64,000 nt of DNA from Hyphomonadaceae bacterium ML37. GTDB lineage: Bacteria > Pseudomonadota > Alphaproteobacteria > Caulobacterales > Maricaulaceae. The stretch covers positions 496,001 through 560,000 of the forward strand of contig CP091241.1 in assembly GCA_027627685.1 (NCBI GenBank). The letters are read 5' to 3'. Shown here piece after piece: positions 51,425-60,491 of the stretch. Position numbers and translations under genes: made by a program. The notes beneath the pieces are model-generated. The model was not told the DNA's origin. It searched no databases and worked only from the letters and a program-made list of their open reading frames with translations. How positions within the stretch are numbered: position 1 is the first letter of the stretch; each line of letters opens with the position of its first letter.

Positions 51425-52765
51425 ATGATGCAACTGGCTATGGAATCCTGGATCTATCTGGGCGGGGTCGCGGCGATCCTGGCGGTGCTGATCGTGCTGG
51501 CGGTGCGCAAGCCGCAGGCCCCTGCGGGCGTCGATCTGGCGCGCTTCGACGAGGTGCGCGCCGAACGCGATGATTGGCGCGCCGATGCCGAGGCGCGCGG
51601 AAGCGAACTTGCCGAAGCCCGCGAGCGGATCGCCCGGATGGAAGCGGAAATGACCGCCGCTCGCACGCACCACGCCGAAAAGCTCGCCGAGTTGGAGAAG
51701 GCGCGCCACGCCCTGTCAGAAGCGTTCGAAGCGACCGCGGCCAAAGTGCTCAAAGCCAGCGGCGAGGAGCTGCATACCCGCAGCACAACTACCCTCACTG
51801 AGATGCTCAAGCCCTTGCGCGAACAGCTCGATGGCTTTCGTAAACAGGTGGTGGAGGATTCCGAAAAGCGCGTCGGCCAGACCTCCGCCCTGCATCAGCT
51901 GGTGCAGACCCTTCACGCGGATGCGCGCACCATGTCCAGCGAAGCCAAAAATCTCGCCAACGCGCTGCGCTCGCAGTCGAAAATCCAGGGCGACTGGGGC
52001 GAGATGGTGCTCTCCAGCATTCTGGAGAAGGCCGGCCTGCGCGAGGGATCGGAATTCCAGACCCAGACCAGCGAGACCGGACCGGACGGGGCGCGCCTGC
52101 GTCCGGACGTGGTGGTCGCCATGCCCAATAACCAACGCCTGGTGATCGATTCCAAGGTCAGCCTGACCGCATTCGAGCGCTGCGTGAACGCCGAGACTGA
52201 CGAGGATCGCGGCGCGGCGCTGAAAGCCCATCTGGCCTCGGTGCGCGCCCATATCCGCTCGCTGGGGGACAAGGATTACGCCCAGCTCTACGAGGGGGTG
52301 AGCTTCACGCTCATGTTCATTCCGCTGGAGGGTGCTGCCTCGGTGGCGCTGCAGAATGATCCCGAACTGGCCGCCTTCGCCTGGGAGCGTGACGTCATGA
52401 TCGCCACGCCCACCACGCTGATGATGGCCATGCGCACGGTCCATAATCTGTGGACCATCGACCGCCAGAACCAGAACGCCCGCGACATCGCGCAGCGCGC
52501 CGGCCTGCTCTATGACAAATTCGAAGGCTTCCTCACCGATCTCGACAAGGTGGGCGACCAGATCGGCCGCGCCCGCGGCAGCTGGGAGGAGGCCCGCAAG
52601 AAGCTGGTGGATGGCCGGGGCAATCTGGTCTCGCAGGTGGAGACGCTCAGAAAGCTCGGCGCCAGCACCAAGAAGCGTCTGGGCGACAACTGGCTGGATT
52701 CGGCAGGCGAAGACGAAGTTGACGAGGCCGAGGCCCCGCCCGCCATCGAAGACGGGCGCGGCTGA
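51425..52765 (+). CDS. rmuC: DNA recombination protein RmuC
   Basis: 446 residues. One N-terminal membrane helix (about 9-27), a long coiled coil (about 40-130), then the RmuC domain with QSKIQGDWGEMVLSSILEKA, RLRPDVVVAMPNNQRLVIDS, a PD-(D/E)XK-nuclease-like core, and DKDYAQLYEGVSFTLMFIPL. RmuC limits DNA inversion at short inverted repeats. The start may be 51425 or the Met five codons later. Confidence 0.95.
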   Translation: MMQLAMESWIYLGGVAAILAVLIVLAVRKPQAPAGVDLARFDEVRAERDDWRADAEARGSELAEARERIARMEAEMTAARTHHAEKLAELEKARHALSEAFEATAAKVLKASGEELHTRSTTTLTEMLKPLREQLDGFRKQVVEDSEKRVGQTSALHQLVQTLHADARTMSSEAKNLANALRSQSKIQGDWGEMVLSSILEKAGLREGSEFQTQTSETGPDGARLRPDVVVAMPNNQRLVIDSKVSLTAFERCVNAETDEDRGAALKAHLASVRAHIRSLGDKDYAQLYEGVSFTLMFIPLEGAASVALQNDPELAAFAWERDVMIATPTTLMMAMRTVHNLWTIDRQNQNARDIAQRAGLLYDKFEGFLTDLDKVGDQIGRARGSWEEARKKLVDGRGNLVSQVETLRKLGASTKKRLGDNWLDSAGEDEVDEAEAPPAIEDGRG

Positions 52766-52778
52766 CGCATCGGACCGC

Positions 52779-54575
52779 TCAGGCCGCAGCGCGCTTGGCG
52801 GCGTAGTCCTGCAGTGCCTGCGTCACAGCCGCCATCGCGCCGGTCCAGTCACGATAGACTTTCCCGGCGAAGGTGCGGGTCTGGGGATACCAGAGCATCT
52901 CGCGCTGGCCGAGCATGGCCCAGGTCACCAGGCTGGGGCGGATGAACCAGACATTCCCGCCCACGGCTGCCGCCAGATTGGTGCTGGCGTTCATCGGTCC
53001 GAGCACCAGATCACACGCCTTGCCGATGGCCGCCACGCCGTCGAGATCATTCTTGAGATCAAGGTCTTCAGGCGTATGGATGCGCACGCCGAAACGCTTT
53101 TCCGCGGCTGCAATCTCGTCTGCGGTTTCGCCATACTGCAGGTTCACGAAGGTCACCCCCGGGGTCTTCAGGACCGGCGCCCACAGATCGAAGGCGGCGA
53201 AGTGTTTGGACCGCGTGGCGTCCATCTTCAGCGATTTCCAGAGCAGGCCGACTTTCAGACCCGGGCCCATGGCGGCGAGCTGCTCGCGGAACGCCTCTAC
53301 CCGCGCCTCGTCAGCGATCAGAAAGGCGGGACGGTCCGGGAAGCTCTGCGTATCAGGCCGGAAGGCGCGCATCAGGCTGCCAATGGGCGACCAATGGTCA
53401 TGGTCGCCCTCGCGCACCAGATCCGGCGCGCTGCGATGCTGGCGGCCTTCGCGTTCGATCGTGTAGTGGCGCGCAATTGTCGCGTTGGGGAATGAACGTT
53501 GGAACAGCGGGATGAGGCGCTTTTCACACGCCAGGCGCAGCGCCCCATCGGGGCCCAGCGCCTCGATCACGTCAGGCAGGATATTGGCGAACAGCACCTC
53601 GTCGCCCAGCCCCTGCTCACCGAGCACGACCAGCGTCTTGCCCTTGAGCTCGCCCTTGTCCGTCCCGTTCCATGATCGTCCGGGGACCAGGAAATTGGTG
53701 GCGTGGCGGTAGTGCATGTTGCGCCGCCACTCATACCATTCCCAGCCCTTGGCGATCTGACCGGCGGCCAGCAGCGTGTGTGAATAGCCGTGGCTGGAGA
53801 CGACCTTGTCCTGTTCCGTGGCGGGGTTTTCCAGCGCGGCCTCGAAATGGGGCAGGGCGGCCTGCGCGTCGCCATTGAGCTCCAGCGCATAGGCCATGTT
53901 GTGATGGGCGCGCGCAAAGCCGGGCTTCAGGCGCAGGGCTTCGGCGAAGAAGGTCAGCGACTGGTCCGGCTGGCCCCAGTCCATCAGCGTGGTGCCCAGC
54001 GCATTCCACAACTCGGTGGTTTCGGGCGCGGCGTAGATCGCGGCGCGCAAAAGTTCGACGGAATCCTCGTAGCGGCCCTTGTCGCGCAGCACGCCGGCCA
54101 GATTGATGACGCCGCTCGGGTTATGGGGCTTGAGCTGCAGCTGCAGGCGCAGGAATTTCTCCGCGCCGTCGAGCATGTTGAGCTTCCACGCCGCCATGGC
54201 GAGGTTGGAATAGATGTCCGGATTGTTTGGCTCCAGCCGCCAGGCGCGCTCATAGAACTCCAGCGCCTTGGACAGGCGGCCCAGCCGCTCCAGCGCCAGC
54301 GCCATGGCCTGATTGGCGATGGGCAGATCGGGGTTGAGCGTGAGCGCGTCCAGGCACAGGCGCGCCGCCTTTGCAGCGCCGGCGGGGCCGGTGTCCATTT
54401 CCCGGGTCGCGCGGCGCAGCAATGCCAGCGCCTTGGGATTGATCTTGCGCAAGGCGATGGCGGCGAGATCGAGGGCGGGGGCGGAGGCGGGACCGGCGGC
54501 CTCGACCTCCACTTCGCGCAGACCCTCTTCGCGGCCGGCGGCCAGCTCGGCTTCAAGATCAAGAACGGGATGCAT
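52779..54575 (-). CDS. TPR protein with C-terminal glycosyltransferase-like domain (FlbA-like)
   Basis: 598 residues. TPR repeats fill about 60-290 (LALERLGRLSKALEFYERAW, PNNPDIYSNLAMAAW and similar), then a GT-B-like domain (about 330-590: GKTLVVLGEQGLGDEVLFAN, LVLGPMNASTNLAAAVGGNV) as in TPR-containing glycosyltransferases. It is divergent from flbT-flaF, where Caulobacter has flbA and flagellin-modification genes, so a role in flagellin modification or assembly is likely. Direct evidence of glycosyltransferase activity is lacking. Confidence 0.82.
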   Translation of the reverse strand: MHPVLDLEAELAAGREEGLREVEVEAAGPASAPALDLAAIALRKINPKALALLRRATREMDTGPAGAAKAARLCLDALTLNPDLPIANQAMALALERLGRLSKALEFYERAWRLEPNNPDIYSNLAMAAWKLNMLDGAEKFLRLQLQLKPHNPSGVINLAGVLRDKGRYEDSVELLRAAIYAAPETTELWNALGTTLMDWGQPDQSLTFFAEALRLKPGFARAHHNMAYALELNGDAQAALPHFEAALENPATEQDKVVSSHGYSHTLLAAGQIAKGWEWYEWRRNMHYRHATNFLVPGRSWNGTDKGELKGKTLVVLGEQGLGDEVLFANILPDVIEALGPDGALRLACEKRLIPLFQRSFPNATIARHYTIEREGRQHRSAPDLVREGDHDHWSPIGSLMRAFRPDTQSFPDRPAFLIADEARVEAFREQLAAMGPGLKVGLLWKSLKMDATRSKHFAAFDLWAPVLKTPGVTFVNLQYGETADEIAAAEKRFGVRIHTPEDLDLKNDLDGVAAIGKACDLVLGPMNASTNLAAAVGGNVWFIRPSLVTWAMLGQREMLWYPQTRTFAGKVYRDWTGAMAAVTQALQDYAAKRAAA

Positions 54576-54760
54576 GGCAGGCTCCTCACAGGCGGTCTGA
54601 AACCGAGACAGGCGCGCTTCGCTTAAGGTTCCGCTAACAAGGCGCGGCGCGCGCCGCAGCTTTCCCGGGTCAGGGCAACGCTTTTTTCACCTTGGCTGGA
54701 CACAGTGCGCGTGACGCGTCCATCTTTGGTGTGCGCCATCCGTCACGGGGGAGTCTGTCC

Positions 54761-55159
54761 ATGCCGCTCAAGCTGTCGCTGAAACCCGGCGAGCGATTCG
54801 TCCTCAATGGGGCGGTTGTGGAGAATGGCGACCGGCGCGCCACGCTGATGCTTCAGAACAAGGCCAGCGTCCTGCGTGAAAAGGACATCATGCAGGAGCA
54901 GGACGCCGACACCCCGGCCAAGCGCATCTATTTCCCCGTGATGATGATGTATCTGTCCTCGTCGAGCTCCGACGGGCTTTACGATGCGTTTGTGGTGCGC
55001 ATGACCGAATTCATGGGCGCCGTGACCAATCCGGACATCCTGCAGCAATGCGTGGAGGTGAGCCGCGATGTGATGAGCGGCGAGTATTACAAGGCGCTGC
55101 TGCGCTGCCGCAAACTGATCACCTATGAGGCCGAGCGCCTCGGTACGAGCGGGCGTTAG
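54761..55159 (+). CDS. flbT: Flagellin synthesis repressor FlbT
   Basis: 132 residues with the FlbT family pattern: PLKLSLKPGERFVLNGAVVE, ANDREATLML-like stretch DRRATLMLQNKASVLRE, and RDVMSGEYYKALLRCRKLIT. In Caulobacter, FlbT binds flagellin mRNA and blocks its translation until the hook is built. GGGGGAG precedes the ATG. Nine bases ahead of flaF; the two form the usual pair. Confidence 0.95.
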   Translation: MPLKLSLKPGERFVLNGAVVENGDRRATLMLQNKASVLREKDIMQEQDADTPAKRIYFPVMMMYLSSSSSDGLYDAFVVRMTEFMGAVTNPDILQQCVEVSRDVMSGEYYKALLRCRKLITYEAERLGTSGR

Positions 55160-55168
55160 AGCTGTTCC

Positions 55169-55537
55169 ATGTCATATCAGGCCTACCAGACCGCCAGCGC
55201 CCGCACTGAAGATGCGCGCACCACCGAGTACCGGCTCATGGGGTTTGTCACCCGCGAGCTGATGTCAGTGCGCGATGCCGGTCCGTCTGACATCCGCAAG
55301 AAGGCCAAGGCGCTCGACCGCAATCGCCGGGTCTGGTCGGCCTTCGCCGCAGACTGCGCGAGCTCGGGCAACGCTCTGCCGGAAAATCTGCGCGCCGGGA
55401 TCATCTCCCTGTCGATCTTCGTGTCAAAAGAAACCAGTGCGGCCATGCGCGGCGACACCGATCTTGACACCCTCATCGACATCAACCGCACCATCATGCA
55501 GGGCCTGGCGCCGGCGGCAGAAGCGGCGGCGAGCTGA
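55169..55537 (+). CDS. flaF: Flagellar biosynthesis regulator FlaF
   Basis: 122 residues of the FlaF family: YQTASARTEDARTTEYRLMG, ALDRNRRVWSAFAADCASSG and LRAGIISLSIFVSKETSAAM. FlaF promotes flagellin translation and secretion, opposing FlbT. The flagellin genes often found beside this pair are not in the window. It converges with yggS, with only six bases between stops. Confidence 0.95.
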   Translation: MSYQAYQTASARTEDARTTEYRLMGFVTRELMSVRDAGPSDIRKKAKALDRNRRVWSAFAADCASSGNALPENLRAGIISLSIFVSKETSAAMRGDTDLDTLIDINRTIMQGLAPAAEAAAS

Positions 55538-55543
55538 GATATT

Positions 55544-56227
55544 TCAGGCGGTTGGACGCGCGCCGAACAGCGCCGATCCCACCCGCACAGACGTGGCGCC
55601 CAAGCGGATCGCCAGCGGGTAGTCCGCGCTCATCCCCATGGACAGTTCTTCCACGCCGCATTCGCGCGCCAGCTTGGCCAACAGGGCGAAATGCAGGCTG
55701 GCTGGTTCCGCCTCGGGCGGGATGCACATCAGGCCTTCAATCTCCAGACCATGCTCTGTGCGGCAGCGTGCAACGAAGGCGGCGGCTTCGGCCGGATCGA
55801 TGCCGGACTTCTGCGTCTCGCGGCCGGTATTGACCTGCACATACAGGCGCGGACACCGCCCGGTCTTCACCATGGCCTTGGCCAGGGCAGCGGCCAGGCG
55901 CTCGCGGTCCAGCGTCTCGATCACGTCAAACAGGGCACAGGCGGCCTCGGCCTTGTTGGTCTGCAGCGGCCCGATCAGGCGCAGCTCCAGGTCCGGCAGG
56001 CCTTCGCGGCGATGGGCCCAGCGAGCTTCAGCCTCCTGCACGCGGTTCTCGCCGAACACGCACTGGCCGGTGGCGAGCATGGCGTCGATGCGCTCATCCG
56101 GCTGCTGTTTGGACACCGCCACCAGCGTCACGGCGTTTGCCGGGCGCCCGCCCGCCTTGGCGGCGGCGGCGATCCGCTCAAGGATGGCGGTGCGCGATTG
56201 CGCGATGGAGGCGTTGAGATCGGACAT
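55544..56227 (-). CDS. yggS: Pyridoxal phosphate homeostasis protein YggS (PLPBP)
   Basis: 227-residue TIM barrel that binds PLP on the Lys in VTLVAVSKQQPDE. Other family motifs: FGENRVQEAEARW, LRLIGPLQTNKAEAA, YVQVNTGRETQKSGID and LSMGMSADYPLAIRLGATSV. It maintains free PLP and has no known catalytic activity. The ATG at 56227 is only five bases from the start of the divergent gene, so the two promoters must lie inside each other's coding regions. Confidence 0.95.
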   Translation of the reverse strand: MSDLNASIAQSRTAILERIAAAAKAGGRPANAVTLVAVSKQQPDERIDAMLATGQCVFGENRVQEAEARWAHRREGLPDLELRLIGPLQTNKAEAACALFDVIETLDRERLAAALAKAMVKTGRCPRLYVQVNTGRETQKSGIDPAEAAAFVARCRTEHGLEIEGLMCIPPEAEPASLHFALLAKLARECGVEELSMGMSADYPLAIRLGATSVRVGSALFGARPTA

Positions 56228-56232
56228 GACCC

Positions 56233-56826
56233 ATGGCGTATGATGCAGCGGAGCGGCTGGCAAGGCTTGCGATGAGGCTGGATGGCCCGCGCGGGCGCCT
56301 GCCGGCGCTGTTCGCGCTGACCGACCCGGACCGGACGCCCGATCCGCTGGCGCTGGCGCGCGCAATGCCGCCCGGGACGGGGCTGATATTGCGCACCTTT
56401 GGGCGCCCGGCGCTGGCGGCGATGGCCGGTGATCTGGCGGACATCGCCCGGGCGCGCGATCTGGTGTTTCTGGTCGCGGCGGATCCTGAACTGGCCGCGC
56501 GCTGCGGCGCGGACGGGGTGCACTGGCCCGAGCGCATGCTGGCCCGGGCGGTGCGGGCGCGCTTTCCAGTCATGACTGCGAGCGCTCATCGTCCCGGCGC
56601 CATTCGGCGCGCGGCGGGTCTGGTGGATGCGGTGCTGGTCTCCACGGCGTTTGCATCGGCAAGCCCCAGCGCCGGACGGCCCATGGGCGTGTTCCGCATC
56701 GCTGCCGCAGCGCGCCGGGCGCGCTTGCCGGTCTATGCACTGGGCGGAGTCACCGGGGCGACCCTGCCGCGGCTGAGCGGGCTCGGGATTTCCGGCGCCG
56801 CGGCGGTGGCAGGTGTGTCGGACTAG
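56233..56826 (+). CDS. Divergent ThiE/TenI-like protein
   Basis: 197 residues with partial features of thiamine phosphate synthase barrels: LFALTDPDRTPDPLALA, CGADGVHWPERML, MTASAHRPGAIRRA and LPVYALGGVTGATLPRLS. The region that normally reads GxGPxxxTxTK is replaced by VSTAFASASPSAG, so catalysis is doubtful; a TenI-like or diverged role is likely. Starts five bases from yggS on the other strand; the last three bases of its stop share a CTAG with the convergent acylase gene. A later ATG at 56274 is also possible. Confidence 0.72.
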   Translation: MAYDAAERLARLAMRLDGPRGRLPALFALTDPDRTPDPLALARAMPPGTGLILRTFGRPALAAMAGDLADIARARDLVFLVAADPELAARCGADGVHWPERMLARAVRARFPVMTASAHRPGAIRRAAGLVDAVLVSTAFASASPSAGRPMGVFRIAAAARRARLPVYALGGVTGATLPRLSGLGISGAAAVAGVSD

Positions 56827-59135
56827 CGCGGCGCCAGCGTCAGGAGGCGCGCCCCGTCGGGCAATGCGTCCGGCGTCCAGTCATCGCGAATCTCGACGCT
56901 CTCGCCCGCCGCCCAGCGCACCGCCAGATCGCGATAGTGGGGCGAGAGTGGATGCCCCGACTGTCCCGGCGCATGCATGAAGCGCGAGCGGTTCAGGTCA
57001 GCCAGGTCATAGACCGCCCTCAGGCTGGCCGCATGGACCGAGTCGTACGCGCCCGACGCATAGCTGAAATGGTTCACATTGATGGTGGAGCCGTCGCCGG
57101 GCACGGGCTGGCGCACCTCGAACATGGCGCCAACAAGAGGAATATCGGCCAGCGGGTGGGCGAAGCGGGCCTGATGGGCCTCGCCCCAGCGCCAGGCGTC
57201 GATATTGCGGCCATAGGCGCTGGCGGTCTCGGCCATAGCGGCGTCCAGCGCCAGTCCCGCCGTCACCGCGCAGGTTTCAGTCTGGCTGGTGCGTACATCA
57301 TCGCACCAGCGCGACGCCTCGCCGGTGAGGACATCGTCGAGAAACACCCGGCGCGGCTGGTTGAACCAGGGCGCGGCGGGGCCGAGCTCATCCATCCACA
57401 CGGCGGCGGACAAAACCCGCATCCAGGCCGAGAAGATCAGGCCCTCCGGCCCGTCCGCGTCCAGCGATCCGTCCCAGCGCTCCAGCCGGGCCAGGGCCTG
57501 CACGCCCAGCTGGCTTTCCGGCGTCGCGCTGAGCAGGGCGGGCAGGAGGCGGCGCGCCTGATGTGAGGTCACATCCATCTGGATATCCTCGAAGCCCGCC
57601 ACATCATGCAGCTCGGCCTCGTCCAGGCGGGTGTCGATGCGGGCGGCGCGATAGGGGTCGAAAAGGCCGGGCAGGGGGTGCGGGTAGGCGTCGGAGACGA
57701 CCCGGTTATTGCCCGACACGATCCGTCCGCCGCGCGGATTGACGATGCGGGGCAGATCGTCGAACGCGATGAAGCCGGTCCAGTCGCCGGCCTCGTCACG
57801 CAAGGGCATCAGGCCCGCCGTGGTGTAGCCGATGGTCCCGTCGACGCCGGCATAGAGCATGTTCTGCATGGGCGCGGTCCAACCGCGTCCCGCCTCGACG
57901 AATTCGTCCCAGCCCTCAGAGCGCATGATGGCGAACACACCGTCGGCGACGCGGTTTTCCGGGTGGGTGACGGTGGAGCGGCGCACCACGGCGGCGTCGG
58001 CGGGAAAGCCCGCCAGATCAAACCAGTCGGGATCCAGGATGGGTCCTTCGGCCGTATCCTCCACCACGATATCCACGGGCGTCCGGCGCCCGCGTACAGT
58101 GATGGCTTCGGTGCGAGTGGTGATGTCCAGCGCCTCGCGATCACGCGCCACCAGATCAATGACGTCAAACCCGGTATTGGTGAAACCCCACGCGCCATGG
58201 GCGTTGCGGCCCAGCACCACAAAGGGCGCGCCGGGCAGGCTGGCGCCGATGACCGGACCGAAGGAGAGATCAAGACGCACCAGATACCAGATCGACGGCG
58301 CCGACAGGCCCAGATGCGGATCATTGGCCAGCAGGGGCCGGCCTGTGCGCGACTGCGCGCCCGACACCACCCAGGCGTTGGAGCCGGGCATGGCGTCCGG
58401 CTGGGATTGCGCGCCGGGCGCCGGGAGGGGGCGGACCTGCACCGGGCCGAAGGCGTCGCGGACATCCTCGTCCTGCAGCGTTGTCGGGGCCCAGTCGGGA
58501 TAGGGCGCCAAGAACTCGGCCAGGCGCTGGGCGTCGAGCACGCTTTCAAGGCGCACCCGCGCCAGGTCCTGCTCGGCGCCGCTGGCCAGATCATGAGCGA
58601 GATAGGCCACCATCGCCGCGGAATCTTCCGGCGTCCATGGCTCGGGCCGGGCGCGCAGGAGGATGTATTCGGGCGCCGGTGCGCCTTGCGCCAGGCGCGC
58701 ATTGACGCCGGCGGTATAGGCTTCCACAGCGAACCGTGTCTCTGGCGAGACTCGCTGCGCGATGTCCTGGGTCAGGCGCTCATAGCCCAGCGTGCGCGTG
58801 CGGACATCGGCGGTGAGGAGGTCGGGACCCAGCAGTTCGGACAGGCGCCCGCGCACAAAACGGCGGGCCAGATCCATCTGAAAAAAGCGCTCGGAGGCAT
58901 GAGTGAAGCCGAGGGCGAAATAAACGTCGCTGTCTTCGTCCGCGAAGATATGCGCTACGCCGTCGGCATCACGCACCACCCGCGCTGTGCCGGACAGACC
59001 GTCCAGCATCAGCGTGCCGGTCTCAACCGGTTTGGAGGCGTGGAAACGCTCCACCACATAGGCGCTCAGGCCCGCCAGAGTGAATACGGCCAGCGCGGCG
59101 AGCGCGATGGCGCCGCGGATCAACCAGCGTGTCAT
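56823..59135 (-). CDS. Penicillin acylase family protein (Ntn hydrolase)
   Basis: 770 residues. An N-terminal membrane anchor or signal (about 8-28) is followed by the alpha-chain region (GTARVVRDADGVAHIFADED), the autocleavage site with nucleophile Ser 252 in MPGSNAWVVSGAQS, and the beta chain with NDPHLGLSAPSIWYLVRLDL. Such enzymes hydrolyse amides, including beta-lactams and acyl-homoserine lactones; substrate unknown. Its stop shares CTAG with the convergent ThiE-like gene. Confidence 0.93.
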   Translation of the reverse strand: MTRWLIRGAIALAALAVFTLAGLSAYVVERFHASKPVETGTLMLDGLSGTARVVRDADGVAHIFADEDSDVYFALGFTHASERFFQMDLARRFVRGRLSELLGPDLLTADVRTRTLGYERLTQDIAQRVSPETRFAVEAYTAGVNARLAQGAPAPEYILLRARPEPWTPEDSAAMVAYLAHDLASGAEQDLARVRLESVLDAQRLAEFLAPYPDWAPTTLQDEDVRDAFGPVQVRPLPAPGAQSQPDAMPGSNAWVVSGAQSRTGRPLLANDPHLGLSAPSIWYLVRLDLSFGPVIGASLPGAPFVVLGRNAHGAWGFTNTGFDVIDLVARDREALDITTRTEAITVRGRRTPVDIVVEDTAEGPILDPDWFDLAGFPADAAVVRRSTVTHPENRVADGVFAIMRSEGWDEFVEAGRGWTAPMQNMLYAGVDGTIGYTTAGLMPLRDEAGDWTGFIAFDDLPRIVNPRGGRIVSGNNRVVSDAYPHPLPGLFDPYRAARIDTRLDEAELHDVAGFEDIQMDVTSHQARRLLPALLSATPESQLGVQALARLERWDGSLDADGPEGLIFSAWMRVLSAAVWMDELGPAAPWFNQPRRVFLDDVLTGEASRWCDDVRTSQTETCAVTAGLALDAAMAETASAYGRNIDAWRWGEAHQARFAHPLADIPLVGAMFEVRQPVPGDGSTINVNHFSYASGAYDSVHAASLRAVYDLADLNRSRFMHAPGQSGHPLSPHYRDLAVRWAAGESVEIRDDWTPDALPDGARLLTLAPR

Positions 59136-59215
59136 GCATAACCCTCCCCGGCGACCGTGACCGGCCGCACGCAGGGGAGAGTATCAGGCGCGGCGCGCGC
59201 TGGCAGGGGGCATTG

Positions 59216-59827
59216 TCAGACCGGCAGACCGCGGGTGCGCAAGGCGGCGCGGGCGGCGGATTCGCCGGTGAACAGCTCGGCCTGGAAGCCGGCGGCGCGC
59301 GCTGCGGCCACATTCTCTTGGCGGTCGTCGAGGAAAACCACCTGGGCCGGGTCGAGCCCGATACGGGCGCGCGCAATGGCGTAGATCGCCGGATCAGGCT
59401 TCACCACGCCTTCATCGCCAGAGACGATCACATCGCGAAAACGTGCGATGGACGGGAAGGTGTCATAGAGGTGCGGGATTTTCTCGGCCGGATAATTCGT
59501 CAGCGCGTATTGCGCGATGCAGGCTGTTTCCAGCTCACCCACCAGCGCCTTCATGCCGGTGATCCAGCCGTCGAACATCTCCGGCCAGCGGGTTTCCCAC
59601 GCCTCGATCAGTTCCGCTTTTTCGGGATGGGCCTCGATGAGCGCAAGGCGGTTTTCGGCCATGGGCACGCCGCGATCATGCGCCTGATGCCAAGCCATCG
59701 TACAAACGCCGCCGAGGAAGTCATCCACGGCGGCGTCAGAGGTCAGAAGTTTGGTGTAGAGCCGGCGCGGATTCCAGTCGGCAAGCACATTGCCGATATC
59801 CCACAGGACCGCACGCGCGCCGGGCAC
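59216..59827 (-). CDS. HAD family hydrolase
   Basis: 203 residues of HAD subfamily IA. Motif I is LWDIGNVLADWNP, with only the first Asp of the usual DxD (second position Gly/Asn as in several phosphatase-like members). Motif II ALTNYP and motifs III and IV (VVKPDPAIYAIA, QVVFLDDRQENV) are present. Probably a phosphatase or dehalogenase-like enzyme. It is followed at once by rpmJ upstream on the same strand. Confidence 0.88.
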   Translation of the reverse strand: MPGARAVLWDIGNVLADWNPRRLYTKLLTSDAAVDDFLGGVCTMAWHQAHDRGVPMAENRLALIEAHPEKAELIEAWETRWPEMFDGWITGMKALVGELETACIAQYALTNYPAEKIPHLYDTFPSIARFRDVIVSGDEGVVKPDPAIYAIARARIGLDPAQVVFLDDRQENVAAARAAGFQAELFTGESAARAALRTRGLPV

Positions 59828-59837
59828 GGCGCGTCGC

Positions 59838-59963
59838 TTAGCCGGCGCGCGCTTTGAAACGCGGGTCGGTCTTGTTGATCACATAGACCTTGCCGCGGCG
59901 GCGCACGATCTGGCAGTCGCGGTGGCGTCCCTTGAGGGAGCGAAGGGAGCTGCGGATTTTCAT
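59838..59963 (-). CDS. rpmJ: 50S ribosomal protein L36
   Basis: 41 residues: it starts [20 protein letters not shown] and continues [20 protein letters not shown]. Only one Cys remains, so this is the zinc-independent C-minus type of L36, as is normal in alphaproteobacteria. It lies at the small-subunit-facing edge of the 50S. Ten bases upstream of the HAD gene's start and 95 downstream of rplS, all on the minus strand. Confidence 0.96.
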   Translation of the reverse strand: MKIRSSLRSLKGRHRDCQIVRRRGKVYVINKTDPRFKARAG

Positions 59964-60057
59964 CGTCTCGTCTCGCTTTGCCAGCGCCAGGCGCCGGTGA
60001 AAAAATGTGAGCGCGGTTGCTACGGCAAGCCCCGCGAGGAGTCAACGCGCGAAGGCG

Positions 60058-60489
60058 CTATTCCTCGCCGGGAACCTGAACCTTGGCTTTCTTGGCTGCG
60101 CCCTTGGCGGGGCGGGCTTCGATGCCGCGGCCCGTGGTGCGCTCGGTGATCCGGGCCGATTTGCCGCGGCGGTCGCGCAGATAGTACAGCTTGGCGCGGC
60201 GCACTTTACCCTTGCGCTTGACCTCGATGGACTCGATCAGCGGGGAGTGGACCGGCCACACGCGCTCGACGCCTTCGCCGAAGGAAATCTTGCGCACAGT
60301 GAAGTTCTCGTTCAGGCCGCCGCCGGCGCGCCCGATGCACACGCCTTCAAAGCGCTGCACGCGCTGGCGTTCGCCTTCGCGGATCCAGACATTGACCGAC
60401 AGCGTATCGCCGGCGGAGAAGTCAGGAATGACTTTCTCGCCAAGGACGCGGACGGCTTCTTCCTGCTCGAGCTGCTGGATCAGGTTCAT
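60058..60489 (-). CDS. rplS: 50S ribosomal protein L19
   Basis: 143 residues. Family motifs: [60 protein letters not shown] and [20 protein letters not shown], with a Lys/Ala-rich C-terminal extension common in alphaproteobacteria. L19 sits at the subunit interface. ATGs at 60495 (overlapping the trmD stop) and 60489 are close; GGAG is better spaced for 60489. Coupled to trmD. Confidence 0.97.
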   Translation of the reverse strand: MNLIQQLEQEEAVRVLGEKVIPDFSAGDTLSVNVWIREGERQRVQRFEGVCIGRAGGGLNENFTVRKISFGEGVERVWPVHSPLIESIEVKRKGKVRRAKLYYLRDRRGKSARITERTTGRGIEARPAKGAAKKAKVQVPGEE

Positions 60490-60491
60490 GG

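Noticed and set aside
54690-54720. Possible sigma-54 promoter (TTGGCTGG...GTGCGC) before flbT
   Set aside because: The GG to GC spacing is 11 or 9 bases depending on the pair chosen, not the required 10, so the match fails.
57606-59141. 511-codon open frame antisense to the penicillin acylase gene
   Set aside because: A shadow of the acylase coding sequence; composition rich in Gly, Arg and His without domain features.
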